Assembly: GCA_024509875.1 (NCBI GenBank)
Contig: JAMPIV010005830.1
Span: forward strand, 474,501 to 538,500
Length of the DNA stretch: 64,000 nt
Source: Oreohelix idahoensis
Lineage: Eukaryota; Mollusca; Gastropoda; Stylommatophora; Oreohelicidae
Reading direction: 5' to 3'
A program made the position numbers and the translations under genes. Numbering within the stretch: position 1 is the stretch's first letter; each line of letters opens with the position of its first letter. Below the pieces are notes generated by a model. It searched no databases. It saw only the letters and a program-made list of their open reading frames with translations, and was not told where the DNA came from. Below are positions 10,123-19,449 of this stretch, piece by piece.

Positions 10123-11444
10123 CAAGGGGATTGACATAAGTTATGGGCCTGACCATGAAGGATTCACAGGAGGAAGATGAAACTTGGCACATTTAAAGTT
10201 CATCATATTTGCACTGAATGTGTTAAGTACGCATTTGTTTCTTCAATGGGTTTTCCCGCTACGGTGCACGGCGCAATGTACCCTATTGACCGGATCTGCT
10301 GCTCCAAAGATTTGACAAAACAATGGAAAAGAAAGAGGCCAGAGCTGTGATAAAATTTCTGATGTTTCAGGGAAAAACACCTACAGAAATACACATGGAG
10401 ATGGAACCAGTGTTTCGTGATTCTTGTCCTTCATATACTTCGGTAAAAAACTGGTGTCAACAGTTTAAGTGCGGCCGCTCAAATGTTGCTGATCTGCCAA
10501 GATCTGGTAGACCAGCCTCAGAGTGCAACGATGAAAATGCAACAAGAGTGAAGAAAATCATTGACCAGGATCGAAAAATGACAATTGTGGAGATAGCTAG
10601 TAGAGTAAAACTAAATGAAAGAACAGTTTATAGAATTTTACACAACAGACTGAACATGAGAAAAGTGTGTGCACGCTGGGTTCCGCGACTGTTGACACGT
10701 GAACAGAGGCAAACGAGGGTAAATTGCTGTCAACAGTTGCTCAAAAAGTGTCAGTCAAAAAATTTTTTGGAGACCATGGTGACAGTAGATGAGAGACTTG
10801 GGTACACCATTATGACCCCGAATCCAAAATTGCCAGCATGCAATGGAAAACCTCGGGCTCCCCAACACCTGTCAAGCCGAAAGCGCAGAAATCTGCAGGA
10901 AAAGTGATGCTGACTGTTTTTTGGGACGGCAAAGATGTCCTTTTGAAAGATTATCTGCCTCGTGGCAACACAGTTAATGGACAGTACTATGCAGATCTTC
11001 TCACCAAACTAAGAAAGGTTGTGACCAGGAAACGAGGGATAACGCGCACTCAAAATCTTCCTTTGCTTCAAGACAACGCGCCCTCTCACAAAGCACGGCT
11101 TGTGCAGCTAGCAGCCAACGATTTGAATATTGAAATTCTTCCACACTCACCATATTCTCCAGATTTGGCTCCATCAGACTTTTTTCTATTCCCAAATCTT
11201 AAAAAACAGCTAAAAGGAAATCCTTTTGACAGCGATGAAGAGGTTATACTGGCATGTGATGACTGGTTTAGTTTGACAAATAGGGTGTTCTACTCCAAAG
11301 GTCTTTTCAAGGTCAAGCAGAGATGGCAGAAGTGTGTCAATTCAGACGGTGGCTATATTGAAAAGGAATAAACACTATCCAAAATTTCAGCTCTCTGTGA
11401 CATGTCCTTCATGGTCAGGCCCAAGACTTATGTCAATCCCCTTG
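10123..11444 (+). mobile_element. mariner element with intact TIRs
   Basis: Element of 1322 bp bounded by TA at 10121-10122 and 11445-11446. Inverted ends begin CAAGGGGATTGACATAAG and continue through 'gggcctgaccatgaagga' with one or two mismatches, about 45 bp in all. The length, TA target and encoded DD34D transposase all fit the Tc1/mariner superfamily, mariner branch. The body is almost filled by one broken transposase gene. Confidence 0.95.
10323..11371 (+). pseudogene. mariner transposase, one frameshift
   Basis: Cut-and-paste transposase. The first frame (10323 onward) holds the paired helix-turn-helix DNA-binding region and the mariner signature WVPRLLT near residue 120. Frame continuity is lost at about 10791-10796 ('gagaga'), where the reading suggests a 2-bp gain; the remainder is read in the frame starting upstream of 10838. 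The catalytic triad is visible: TVDE before the break, then LLQDNAPSH, and SPDLAPSD exactly 34 residues after the second Asp (DD34D). The C terminus ends at 11371, about 73 bp before the TIR end. Apart from this single break I see no in-frame stop, so the copy is fairly recent but not active as it stands. Start at 10323 is chosen as the first Met of the MEKKEARAVIKF frame. Confidence 0.9.
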
Positions 11445-11559
11445 TAAGCAGCACTGCAGAAAATAAAAAGCGCCTTCGGCATCAACTTTGTGCGAAAAGA
11501 ATAAAGAATCTTTACAGTGCTGCAGAAAACTCATCCAGTCATATGGAAGGCAATTATGG

Positions 11560-11705
11560 ACAATTACTAAACAATGAAGAAGAAGACATGGAAAGACGCT
11601 GAATGAATGGCGTGACACAGGAGGGCTTGGTATGTTTTTGCCGAGGACGTGTGCTTTACAGGGAACCGAAAGGTTTTGACGAAGTGATTGTCTAAACCAA
11701 TGCTT
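11560..11705 (+). pseudogene. possible LINE C-terminal scrap
   Basis: Broken frames around 11576-11690 resemble the extreme C terminus of LINE-B (TWHVFVEGLCS type), here near WYVFAEDVCFTG. The match is short and the assignment weak. Confidence 0.35.
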
Positions 11706-12355
11706 CTTTGCTTCTTAACCTGTTAGAGATCCTGCACCCCTTTACAGCATCTTATGAAGCCTTGCACCCCTATAACGCACCTTCAGAAGCCTTGCACCAC
11801 TTTATCTTCAAGCTCATAAAATATGCCAGAAATGATAAAAACAGATAAAAGTTTGCTTTGAGAAAATTTTATTTTCAAAATATGACCAAGGTTCGGTATC
11901 TAACTCAAGATGTAACTGTTCAATTTTATACAGATACATTTGAGTTCTGTGTATCATATAGTGTTAATGATGATATGCCTTCTAAAATATCTGGTATATC
12001 TCGGACCCCCTCGCCCCGGGGTGAGGGAGGGCATGCATCTCTGGTTACGAAGCGCTGACCTAAACAAAGAAGATGATCACTGGAGATGGCAAAGACATGG
12101 TTTTACTGAAGATCAGTACAGCCATCATCAACAAGTACAACATTCAAACAGCCTAATGCAGAAAGGAAATTCACTACACACGTGAAGAGACAGATAATAT
12201 TGGTCATACTGTAAGGAGATAAAAAGATAAAACATATGGTGAATACATGTAAAACTGATGGTGAAGAGACAGAAAATGGAAAAAGCAGAATAACAGGAAG
12301 TCCCATACTGCTGAAGGGGAGTAAAGTGTCTGAGACTTCATAATACTAGGTTCAG
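11706..12355. other. unassigned non-coding stretch
   Basis: Contains two imperfect copies of a phrase 'gcacccctttacagcatctt' near 11734 and 11762. Short frames only, with no recognisable domain. Confidence 0.35.
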
Positions 12356-12359
12356 CTTA

Positions 12360-12540
12360 GAGAGGTGGGGTGACCATTTCCCTTCCTCACTGCCTTTTCC
12401 TTCCCTAACTCAAGAGCAACTCCAGGTACCCATTTATAGCTGGGTAGAATGGAGCGCATTGATACAGTGAACTGAACACGGCACCTTTGCCACAAGAGAT
12501 CAGCGTTCTAACCACTCTTGTCGATCGGACGCTCAAAGAT
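12360..12540 (-). repeat. tRNA-derived SINE S1, copy 1
   Basis: Minus-strand head reads CGACAAGAGTGG (A-box-like, 12523-12512), then a degenerate B box GTGTTCAGTTC at 12479-12469. It is followed by a body with 'ccattctacccagct', 'aaatgggta' and 'tgagttagggaagg'. The head matches 17488-17560 on the plus strand. The body words recur inside both LTRs of the inner LTR element (43560-43640 and 51730-51810). Confidence 0.7.
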
Positions 12541-13434
12541 AAGAATACAGCAGTTAAATATAAGGATCCTTTTTTGCCCTCACATCTCCCAGGAGAGTGA
12601 ACTTCATGTTCACACCTCACATCCTTCCCCACATTAATCAATGAACCAATCAAGACACAGTTAAGATTTTACTTTAGGGATTTTATTTCTAGCCAATGCC
12701 ACACATAATAAGTCATCAAAAACTGGAGTGGAGTGGTTTTTTATATCACACACAAAAATACATTCAAAGAAAACTATATAGCCTGATTATAAACCTTTGA
12801 ATTTTATCCAGTGCGAAAGAAATCAATACATTTTCTAGGAGGTACTTCACACCTCCCCTGGGGAGGCGCACCCCACAGACTGAGAACCCCTTGTTTACAT
12901 CATGGTATGAAAGCTACTGAAAGAAAAAAACGATAAACAGAATCTGGGACAGGAAGGTATGGTAAGACATTATCATCTATGTCAGCCAGAAGGGGACTTG
13001 AATACAAAGAAGATAATAAATAAGAATTCTTTGTTCCTCTGCTTTGTTTTATTGAACATCATTTTTTTTACAAATAAATAATAGACATTTTAGAGCATTT
13101 TTTGCCATCAGGCCTTTGTTTCTTTCTTGTTTTTCGTAACCTGTACACCATATTATTGAACCTATGTAATAACTGCCAGTTCTGTCTTAAGGCATGGGCA
13201 TACTGGGCAGTGCCCAGGGGTCCCACGGTTCAAGGGCCCCATGCTGGGATGCTGCTTGTTCATAAGACATCATTTTTATTCCCGTGGGTGGGTAGAGCTG
13301 GTAGGGGCCCAGTGCATTGCTTTGCCCGGGCCTACAATGCTGTTAAGATGGCCCTGATAACTGCATGTGTAATATGTCTCTCATCTGTTTATAAACTATA
13401 TTTCTGTTTTTCTTTATTCTATTTTAAGTCAGAC
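12541..13434. other. unassigned stretch with a G/C-richer core at 13180-13350
   Basis: The core contains 'gggcagtgcccagg' and 'tgcccgggcctac' and looks like a decayed repeat. Its 119-residue open frame (13102-13461) has no domain that I recognise. The rest is A/T-rich non-coding DNA. Confidence 0.35.
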
Positions 13435-14118
13435 TGGCAATATATAGTTAATGGCAGGTAGTGTGAAGGTCTAGTAGTGTTCTTATAAAACATACTATTT
13501 ATGATAAATGAAAGTTGACTAAATATCAGACTCAAGATCCCAGACCTTTACACCCTCCACTTATTTCTTGTTTTTTTTTCAATTTATTTATGCAGTCAGC
13601 GACTCATAGCTTGACTGCCAGCGTCAGGACCAGCAAACCAGAGCTGGTCAAGACCGTACTCCACCTCCACGTGGTGGTCCTGGAAACAGTCTGCAGCAGT
13701 GCAGGCTGGCTGAGCGAGTACGGATCGCAATGGGAAGGCAAACCCGGTCCCTAAAATATGCCGTGCTGAAGTCGGATGTGTCGACCGAAAGGTGCAGATA
13801 TCACAGCTTAGGCGCAAACAGACACAACGCAACCACCGTCCTTTTCAGGGCGAACGAGGAAGAAGAAGGAAGAAGAAGAAGATTTCTTGTTTTTGTTTGG
13901 TTTTTTTTTTTTTTTTGGGGGTTTTTCTCGTTTGTTGTTAAATTTGTTTGTTTTTTTAACATACACAAACACACACTATTCAATAATTTTGATTTGCCCT
14001 ATTTACAATGATTGAACAGAGGATATGCCAGTTTCGCAATTGTAGGCTACATATTATTTGGATTTGAGAACTATATTTACTAATTATAAACCTTCAGGGA
14101 TTGAACGGGATATTCCTT
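13435..14118 (+). repeat. LINE-C 3' UTR copy, interrupted by S2
   Basis: The flanks of S2 match the 3' UTR that follows the LINE-C frame at 14504-14852: 'gtgaaggtct', 'cctttacaccc', 'ccactt', 'attataa' and the terminal 'ttgaacgggat'. The S2 retroposon is inserted between 13575 and 13882. A second LINE-C copy starts directly after its 3' terminus. Confidence 0.7.
13576..13881 (+). mobile_element. S2 retroposon, copy 2 (about 306 bp)
   Basis: Bounded by a perfect 13-bp duplication ATTTCTTGTTTTT at 13563-13575 and 13882-13894. It has the same body as 7877-8196 in opposite orientation, ending in a (GAA)n-rich tail at 13855-13881. The duplication is partly T-rich, so its exact edge could move by a base or two. 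Confidence 0.85.
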
Positions 14119-14852
14119 AATTAAAGATTTAATAACAGATGAATGGAAAGCAGAGTGGGATAAAAATCTGAAAGGAAGACATGCATATAGGATGTTCAGG
14201 GCTCCAACAAGAAAATGTCAGATATCTAGGGAATTGAAAATTCCCAGTAATAAGAAACTTCTCAGACTACAGCTGGGAAAAGGCTATTTCAGAATAGAAG
14301 AACCTTACTATGCAGGATGTCTTCAAGACAATAATATAGAACATTTCTTGTTAAAATGTAAGAGGTATGACCAAATGAGAATACCAATATTAGATTATTT
14401 GCAAGCATCCAACTTACCTATAAATATAGAAGAGGTGTTGAGAATAGACAGACCTAGGAAACTGCATAACATAGTCAAACAATATTTAACACGAACACGT
14501 TAATATATAGTGGCTGGAAATGTGAAGGTCTGATGCTGTTCTTACAATGCATGTGACTTTAAACAGATGAAAGTCAATTAAATATCTGTTAAAGTCCCTT
14601 ATATAACTAGAACCACCAGGCCTTTACACCCCTCCACTTTAATATTATTCTTGTTCATAGTTTCTTCTTGATTTTGTTTGTTTGTTTGTTTTTTTTTCTA
14701 TTTATTTAACGTATAAGCACAATTGTGATTATCCCTATTTACATTGATTTGACAAATGTGATGCCACTTTCTCATGTCGGCAGTTGCTCATATTATTTGG
14801 AATTGAAAACAATATATATCCTAATTATAACCCATCAGAGGTTGAACGGGAT
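14119..14852 (+). pseudogene. LINE-C C-terminal coding end plus 3' UTR
   Basis: The open frame at 14192-14503 encodes KIPSNKKLLRLQLGKGYF and a zinc-motif-like C-x7-H-x5-C segment (AGCLQDNNIEHFLLKC), ending in a natural stop at 14503. The same block appears on the minus strand at 27720-28100. A 3' UTR follows and ends near 14852 with 'gttgaacgggat'. The element is 5'-truncated. LINE-C is an RNase H-bearing non-LTR family by comparison with 28276-28512. Confidence 0.75.
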
Positions 14853-14977
14853 TTTTTTTTTTTTCATTAATTAAAAAAAAAAAAAAAGCGATATTCCTCA
14901 TCAAGTAAAAAAAAAGATTGGCAGTCATCAAGGCCCTCTCCACCCACCAAAAAGCAGGAACCTGGTAGGCCTATAGT

Positions 14978-15113
14978 GAATTTTTTTTTTTTTTTTTTTT
15001 TTTAAATTAATGAAGAAAAATATCCCGTTTAACCTCTGATGGGTTATAATTAGGATATATATTGTTTTCAATTCCAAATAATATGAACAACTGCCAATAT
15101 GAGAAAGTGGCAT
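14978..15113 (-). repeat. LINE-C 3' terminus, foldback partner
   Basis: Inverted copy of 14762-14890. Together the two form a stem of about 90-130 bp with a loop near 90 bp. T-rich runs at 14980-15003 and A-rich runs at 14873-14887 pair as well. Confidence 0.75.
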
Positions 15114-15186
15114 AGTGAAGCCTCATAACCTTTCGCTCCCCTACGTCAGTATGTGATATGGGACTACCTTTACCTTTGTTTTTAAT

Positions 15187-15204
15187 TCTTCTTCTTCTTC
15201 TTCT
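15187..15204 (-). repeat. (GAA)n tail of LINE-D copy 2
   Basis: TTC run on the plus strand lying immediately 3' (minus sense) of the LINE-D coding end, consistent with a simple-repeat tail rather than poly(A). Confidence 0.6.
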
Positions 15205-15206
15205 TG

Positions 15207-15870
15207 CGATCGCATCTTTGATGATTACACCGTCAGACGAGTTCTCATGATGAATTCGACTGTTGTTTGAAGTTCCTCTTTAACTCCATATAGCTTTGAG
15301 TTTAGTGTTGAGTCATTGGGCCAGTATATCTTTCTTAACTGGTCATACAGAGGACAGTCCTGTAGAACATGCTCAGCAGTTTGTTCGTTTAATCCACATG
15401 TGCACATTGGTGAAGCAGACAATCGTAGCTTGTGCATGTGTTTATTCAGTTTGTTATGCCCTGTCCTGAGTCGAAAAATAGTTATCTGTCCCTGCCGGTC
15501 GAGAGTGTGATAGTCGTCTTTGGGTTGGTTCTGTTCTCTTCTGATAGTCTGGATAGCTCTCTTTTACTCAAAGTATGTGACTTCATTATCTTCTTGTTCA
15601 CATTCTCCTCCCTTTTTTGCAAGTTTATCTGCCTTTTCATTTCCGGGTACACCACAATGAGATGGTACCCACTGAAGTATGGTTCTCTTTTTGGCAGCTA
15701 CCTTGTTTAGTTCATTTCTCAGATGCGGGAGTTTACCACCATTGAGAGCTTGCAGGACAGACAGTGCATCTGTGAGGATGACTACCTGGTGGCAGTCAGA
15801 GTTTTTGTTTTTAATAAAAGCATGACAATATAATATTTTTAATTTGTTGTCTGTTGGCATACCCTTTCAA
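15207..15870 (-). pseudogene. LINE-D RNase H and C-terminal zinc motif
   Basis: The minus-strand frame 15860-15564 carries an RNase H domain: VILTDALSVLQAL (catalytic Asp region) and QWVPSHCGVPGNEKADKLA (the His and Asp block). After a frame change, 15437-15225 encodes MHKLRLSASPMCTCGLNEQTAEHVLQDC with the zinc-type C-x-C-x7-H-x4-C spacing, then a C-terminal WPND segment ending at 15225. It is the array-free counterpart of 5985-7490. RT and endonuclease are missing, so it is a 5'-truncated dead copy. Confidence 0.85.
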
Positions 15871-15929
15871 TTGTTGGTTGAAATGAAAAATAGTGGGCCC
15901 TGTTCTGTCATACCAATCATTCAAATTAG

Positions 15930-16000
15930 TCGCCGACGTTGTTAGGGTTAGGATTAAGGTTTAGGATTCCTAAACCTAACCCTAATCCTTACCCCTTATT
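15930..16000. repeat. telomere-like words in an imperfect palindrome
   Basis: 'gttagggttagg' near 15940 faces 'cctaaccctaatcc' near 15977 around the near-palindrome 'gtttaggattcctaaac'. TTAGGG is the usual animal telomere unit, but only one or two units are present on each side. Confidence 0.55.
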
Positions 16001-17240
16001 GCTGTGTCTCTGAATTTTTTTATTTTTATTTTTGCGAGGTCGCATCGAAGCCCACTGTACTTCAGTTCAACCCAATTTTCCCCTGTGGGTAAGTTGGGGG
16101 GTGGTGGTTAATAAATCACCTTTGTAGTTAATGGTGACCTTACGAGGACACAGTGCAAATATGGTATCACTGGGCATCTCAATAGTTGTTGCAAGCTAAA
16201 GAAAGTTTAATAAATGTGTGGAAATATGTTGGAAATTATGCATTTTGTCTGTCAACACTTTTGCTCTGCCCGTTTCTTTGTATAATAAGCATTGAATACA
16301 GTTAACTGTAACAGGATTTGCAACTATGTAATCCGCCATATTGGAATAATGGACTGATCCCTAGGGGGAACAGGGTCAATAAGAATGTGCACTCACCAGA
16401 ATAGCGTCCCGTACATTTTTTTTAATGTCTTCTATTTTTTGTTTCCTCTCTCTGGAATTGAAAGAACAATAATAACAGTATATATGTGATTTAGGAGCTT
16501 CAAATAAAGCATACAATTCTTTAAACTGAACTACATAGTAAAGGCTCCTCCCCTTTAACCACTCAATTGGGATCATTCAGGCATACATAATACGTTTTTA
16601 GTTGTGAATTGCTGCCCGTAAGGGAAACATTCGGACACTGACACTGTTCTTAATAATAACTAACTGCACAACTTACTCGGGATTGAATGATCCACTCACA
16701 CAATATTTCAGGGCCAGTAACTGTTACGTCACATACTTTGGTTACGAAGTTCCAGAAGGGTTGTATTAACAGTAACAAGGAAATTATCAGTTACGTTTTC
16801 AGAATTTATTTTCAATAACAACATGCTAGATGTATATTAGTCAGTGAAAATAATAATAAAGTAAAGATAAACAATCTGAAGCAAAGTAATGTATCCAGAC
16901 CCTCCGAGGGCTCTGATGAGGCCCAGACCGGTTCACATTGTCAGGCCCTTCATTGTTTTAAGGAAGATCGATAAATACTATTTTAATTTAAAGGAAGGCG
17001 TAAGAAAAGGCTGCGAGGAGAAGCCCGGGACATATGGCCCTACTCTCTCCCCCGCCCCTTTCCTACCCCTCTCTTAATTCCCGTACAATTATGTCTTCTT
17101 CTGCAAGTACCATACCCACTGTGAGAACATTGAAATAAATAAAGAGGGAGATTCGAGGCCTGCGAACAATAAATAAATAAAGAACACATACAAATGTGTA
17201 TGTTGCAGGCATTATTTAGAAATTAAGAAGTAGAAAACCA
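16001..17240. other. about 1.2 kb unassigned non-coding DNA
   Basis: No frame over about 66 codons and no domain recognised. No tandem or inverted structure stands out. Confidence 0.35.
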
Positions 17241-17261
17241 GCCAACAGAAAAGCAAAAGAA

Positions 17262-17345
17262 GTGATATGCTTATCGGGGACTCGAACCCAGGACCGCCCG
17301 AACGGCACACCCGCCATCTGGCTTTGGTGACAATGTCTCTAGATA
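17262..17345 (-). repeat. tRNA-like SINE head with perfect B box
   Basis: The minus strand has GGTTCGAGTCC (exact B-box consensus) at 17288-17278 and a weaker A-box-like AGCCAGATGGC at 17323-17313. Spacing suits a tRNA-derived promoter. The rest of the cloverleaf is not convincing, so a SINE head is more likely than a tRNA gene. Confidence 0.6.
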
Positions 17346-17404
17346 ACTTCCTGTTCCCAGCTCTGCAGGGGCGTACTTAAATCTTTGGCACCTGAGGCGG
17401 ATTT

Positions 17405-17445
17405 GACTTTGGTACAACAACAACCCCCCCCCCCCCCCCCCAATA
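17405..17445. repeat. poly-C tract
   Basis: A run of about 17 C after 'acaacaacaac'; low complexity. Confidence 0.8.
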
Positions 17446-17483
17446 AAGAAAAATATCTGCAAGTATATTTTTAATAATAGTAC

Positions 17484-17650
17484 ATCGTCCGATTGACATA
17501 GTGGTTGGAGCGCTGACCACGCGCGGCACATGTGCTGGGTTCGAAACACTGAGTCGTCACATTCCATTCTACCCAGTCCTCTGTGCATGTTATGGAGCGT
17601 GATGCCACCATAGGATAACTCTCGTCTAATGTAGGAATCCCCAACTTTCT
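17484..17650 (+). repeat. tRNA-derived SINE S1, copy 2
   Basis: A box TGACATAGTGG at 17494-17504 and B box GGTTCGAAACA at 17538-17548, 33 nt apart. The head matches 12540-12465 on the minus strand, including 'cgtccgat' and the 'cattctacccag' that follows. The 3' end runs into the C-rich edge of the satellite. Confidence 0.7.
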
Positions 17651-17654
17651 TCAG

Positions 17655-18488
17655 TCCTCGTACCCCCCCCCCCTTTTTTTGCATTTAGTAGACTTTCCCC
17701 TACCCCTTTAGCTTTTTGTACACCTTCCCCTATCCCCTCAGCTTTTAGTAAACCTTCCCGTACCCTCTTTGCTTTTATTAAACCTCCCTATCCTCTTAGC
17801 TTTTATTAAATCATCCTGTACCCTCTTAGCGTTTATTACACCTTCCCGTACCCTCTTAGCGTTTACTAAACACTCCTGTACCCTCTTAGCGTTTGTTAAA
17901 CCTTCCCGTACCTCCTTAGCTTTTATTAAACCTTCCCGTACCCTCTTAGCGTTTATTAAACCTTCCCGTACCCTCTTAGCGTTTATTAAACCTTCCCGTA
18001 CCTCCTTAACTTTTATTAAACCTTCCCGTACCTCCTTAACTTTTATTAAACCTTCCCGTACCTCTTTAACTTTTATTAAACCTTCCCGTACCTCCTTAAC
18101 TTTTATTAAACCTTCCCGTACCTCCTTAACTTTTATTAAACCGTCCCGTACCTCCTTAGCTTGTATTAAACCTTCCTGTACCCTCTTAGCTTTTATTAAA
18201 CCTTTCCGTACCCTCTTAGCTTTCATTAAACCTTCCTGTACCCTCTTTGCTTTTATTAAACCTCCCTATCCTCTTAGCTTTTATTAAATCATCCTGTACC
18301 CTCTTAGCGTTTATTACACCTTCCCGTACCCTCTTAGCGTTTACTAAACACTCCTGTACCCTCTTAGCGTTTGTTAAACCTTCCCGTACCTCCTTAGCTT
18401 TTATTAAACCTTCCCGTACCCTCTTAGCGTTTATTAAACCTTCCCGTACCCTCTTAGCGTTTATTAAACCTTCCCGTACCTCCTTAAC
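17655..18488. repeat. 30-bp satellite, block 1, with 478-bp duplication
   Basis: About 28 units of 'cttttattaaaccttcccgt' plus 'acctccttaa' (30 bp). The segment 17769-18008 recurs almost exactly at 18247-18486, so an eight-unit block was duplicated at a 478-bp offset. Long frames (VREGLIKAKE on the minus strand) are artefacts of a stop-free 30-bp period. Confidence 0.93.
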
Positions 18489-19438
18489 GAGAACATTATC
18501 GACAACCAAAGTTGGTTAATCGCAGGCGCGGCCGATATCAGTACACAGATTAACACGTACATCGCCCAGCGCAATCTGCTTGATCACTGATAAGGCACGG
18601 GTGCGTCTCTGCCAAGGTTGTAAAGAGACGGATTTTGTGTGTGCTCAAGCAACAGATAAGACATTACTTTAGCGAAAGTAATAATTTGTTGTTACATCTG
18701 ACACACGTTGTCGTATGAGGTTTTCGACGTGTTCGTGAATCGGTACACAGGGCAAACGGATGTTTACAGCCCATTTTCAGAAAAGTAATGTTTGAAATTT
18801 TGCACTAGATGAGTCATGCAAAATATTCAAATCAGATTGGCTGATCATCTGAGCTTCATAACAACGAATGCGTGGAAAGGCAGTGAATATAACCTGACGC
18901 TTCAGTCCGTCAAAACTACTGTGAAGATCGCTTGCCTAGACACCAGACCTTGCCAGAGTGAAGCCTAGAATTCAGAATTCCATTTTATAAGACCGGACAC
19001 TTTTTATTTGAGTATTTATCACGACTTACAAAAACAGCCCAGGAAATCTCTATCATTTTAATAAGGAAAGCCGCTATCTGAGGAAAATGAAGGAAACACA
19101 GAAAGTCAGAGAGGGAACTCATTAAATTAACGACACACCAGACGCGTGTAAGAGGCCGATTCAAGTCTCTTTTATTCATCTGAGCAAAAAGTCTGTGAGC
19201 CAGGATTGGCGTAAGTTGTGATTTTACATTCTATATTTCATTACTAACATGTGAACTAACATAAATATGTATATTGCCATGTGAATTTTAATATGTGAAA
19301 ATCGACTATGGATGTCCCAGTCAATTGAGGCTGGCAACCTCAGCGTATATAATGATGATTCATGAACCACAACTGCACGGTCTGGTGATTGCTTTATTGC
19401 TAGTTTCGTAAAGAGAACTAAAAGAATAAAGTAGACCC
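18489..19438. other. about 950 bp unassigned
   Basis: No recognisable gene. Mixed composition, and only short frames. Confidence 0.35.
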
Positions 19439-19449
19439 AAGTTCCATAC

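Noticed and set aside
13102..13461. A 119-residue host-gene frame
   Set aside because: It spans a G/C-richer decayed repeat and shows no domain; chance opening is more likely.
17738..18519. Repetitive protein VREGLIKAKE and its plus-strand counterpart
   Set aside because: The 30-bp satellite unit has no stop in several frames; both strands are open and there is no start context, domain or conservation beyond the repeat.
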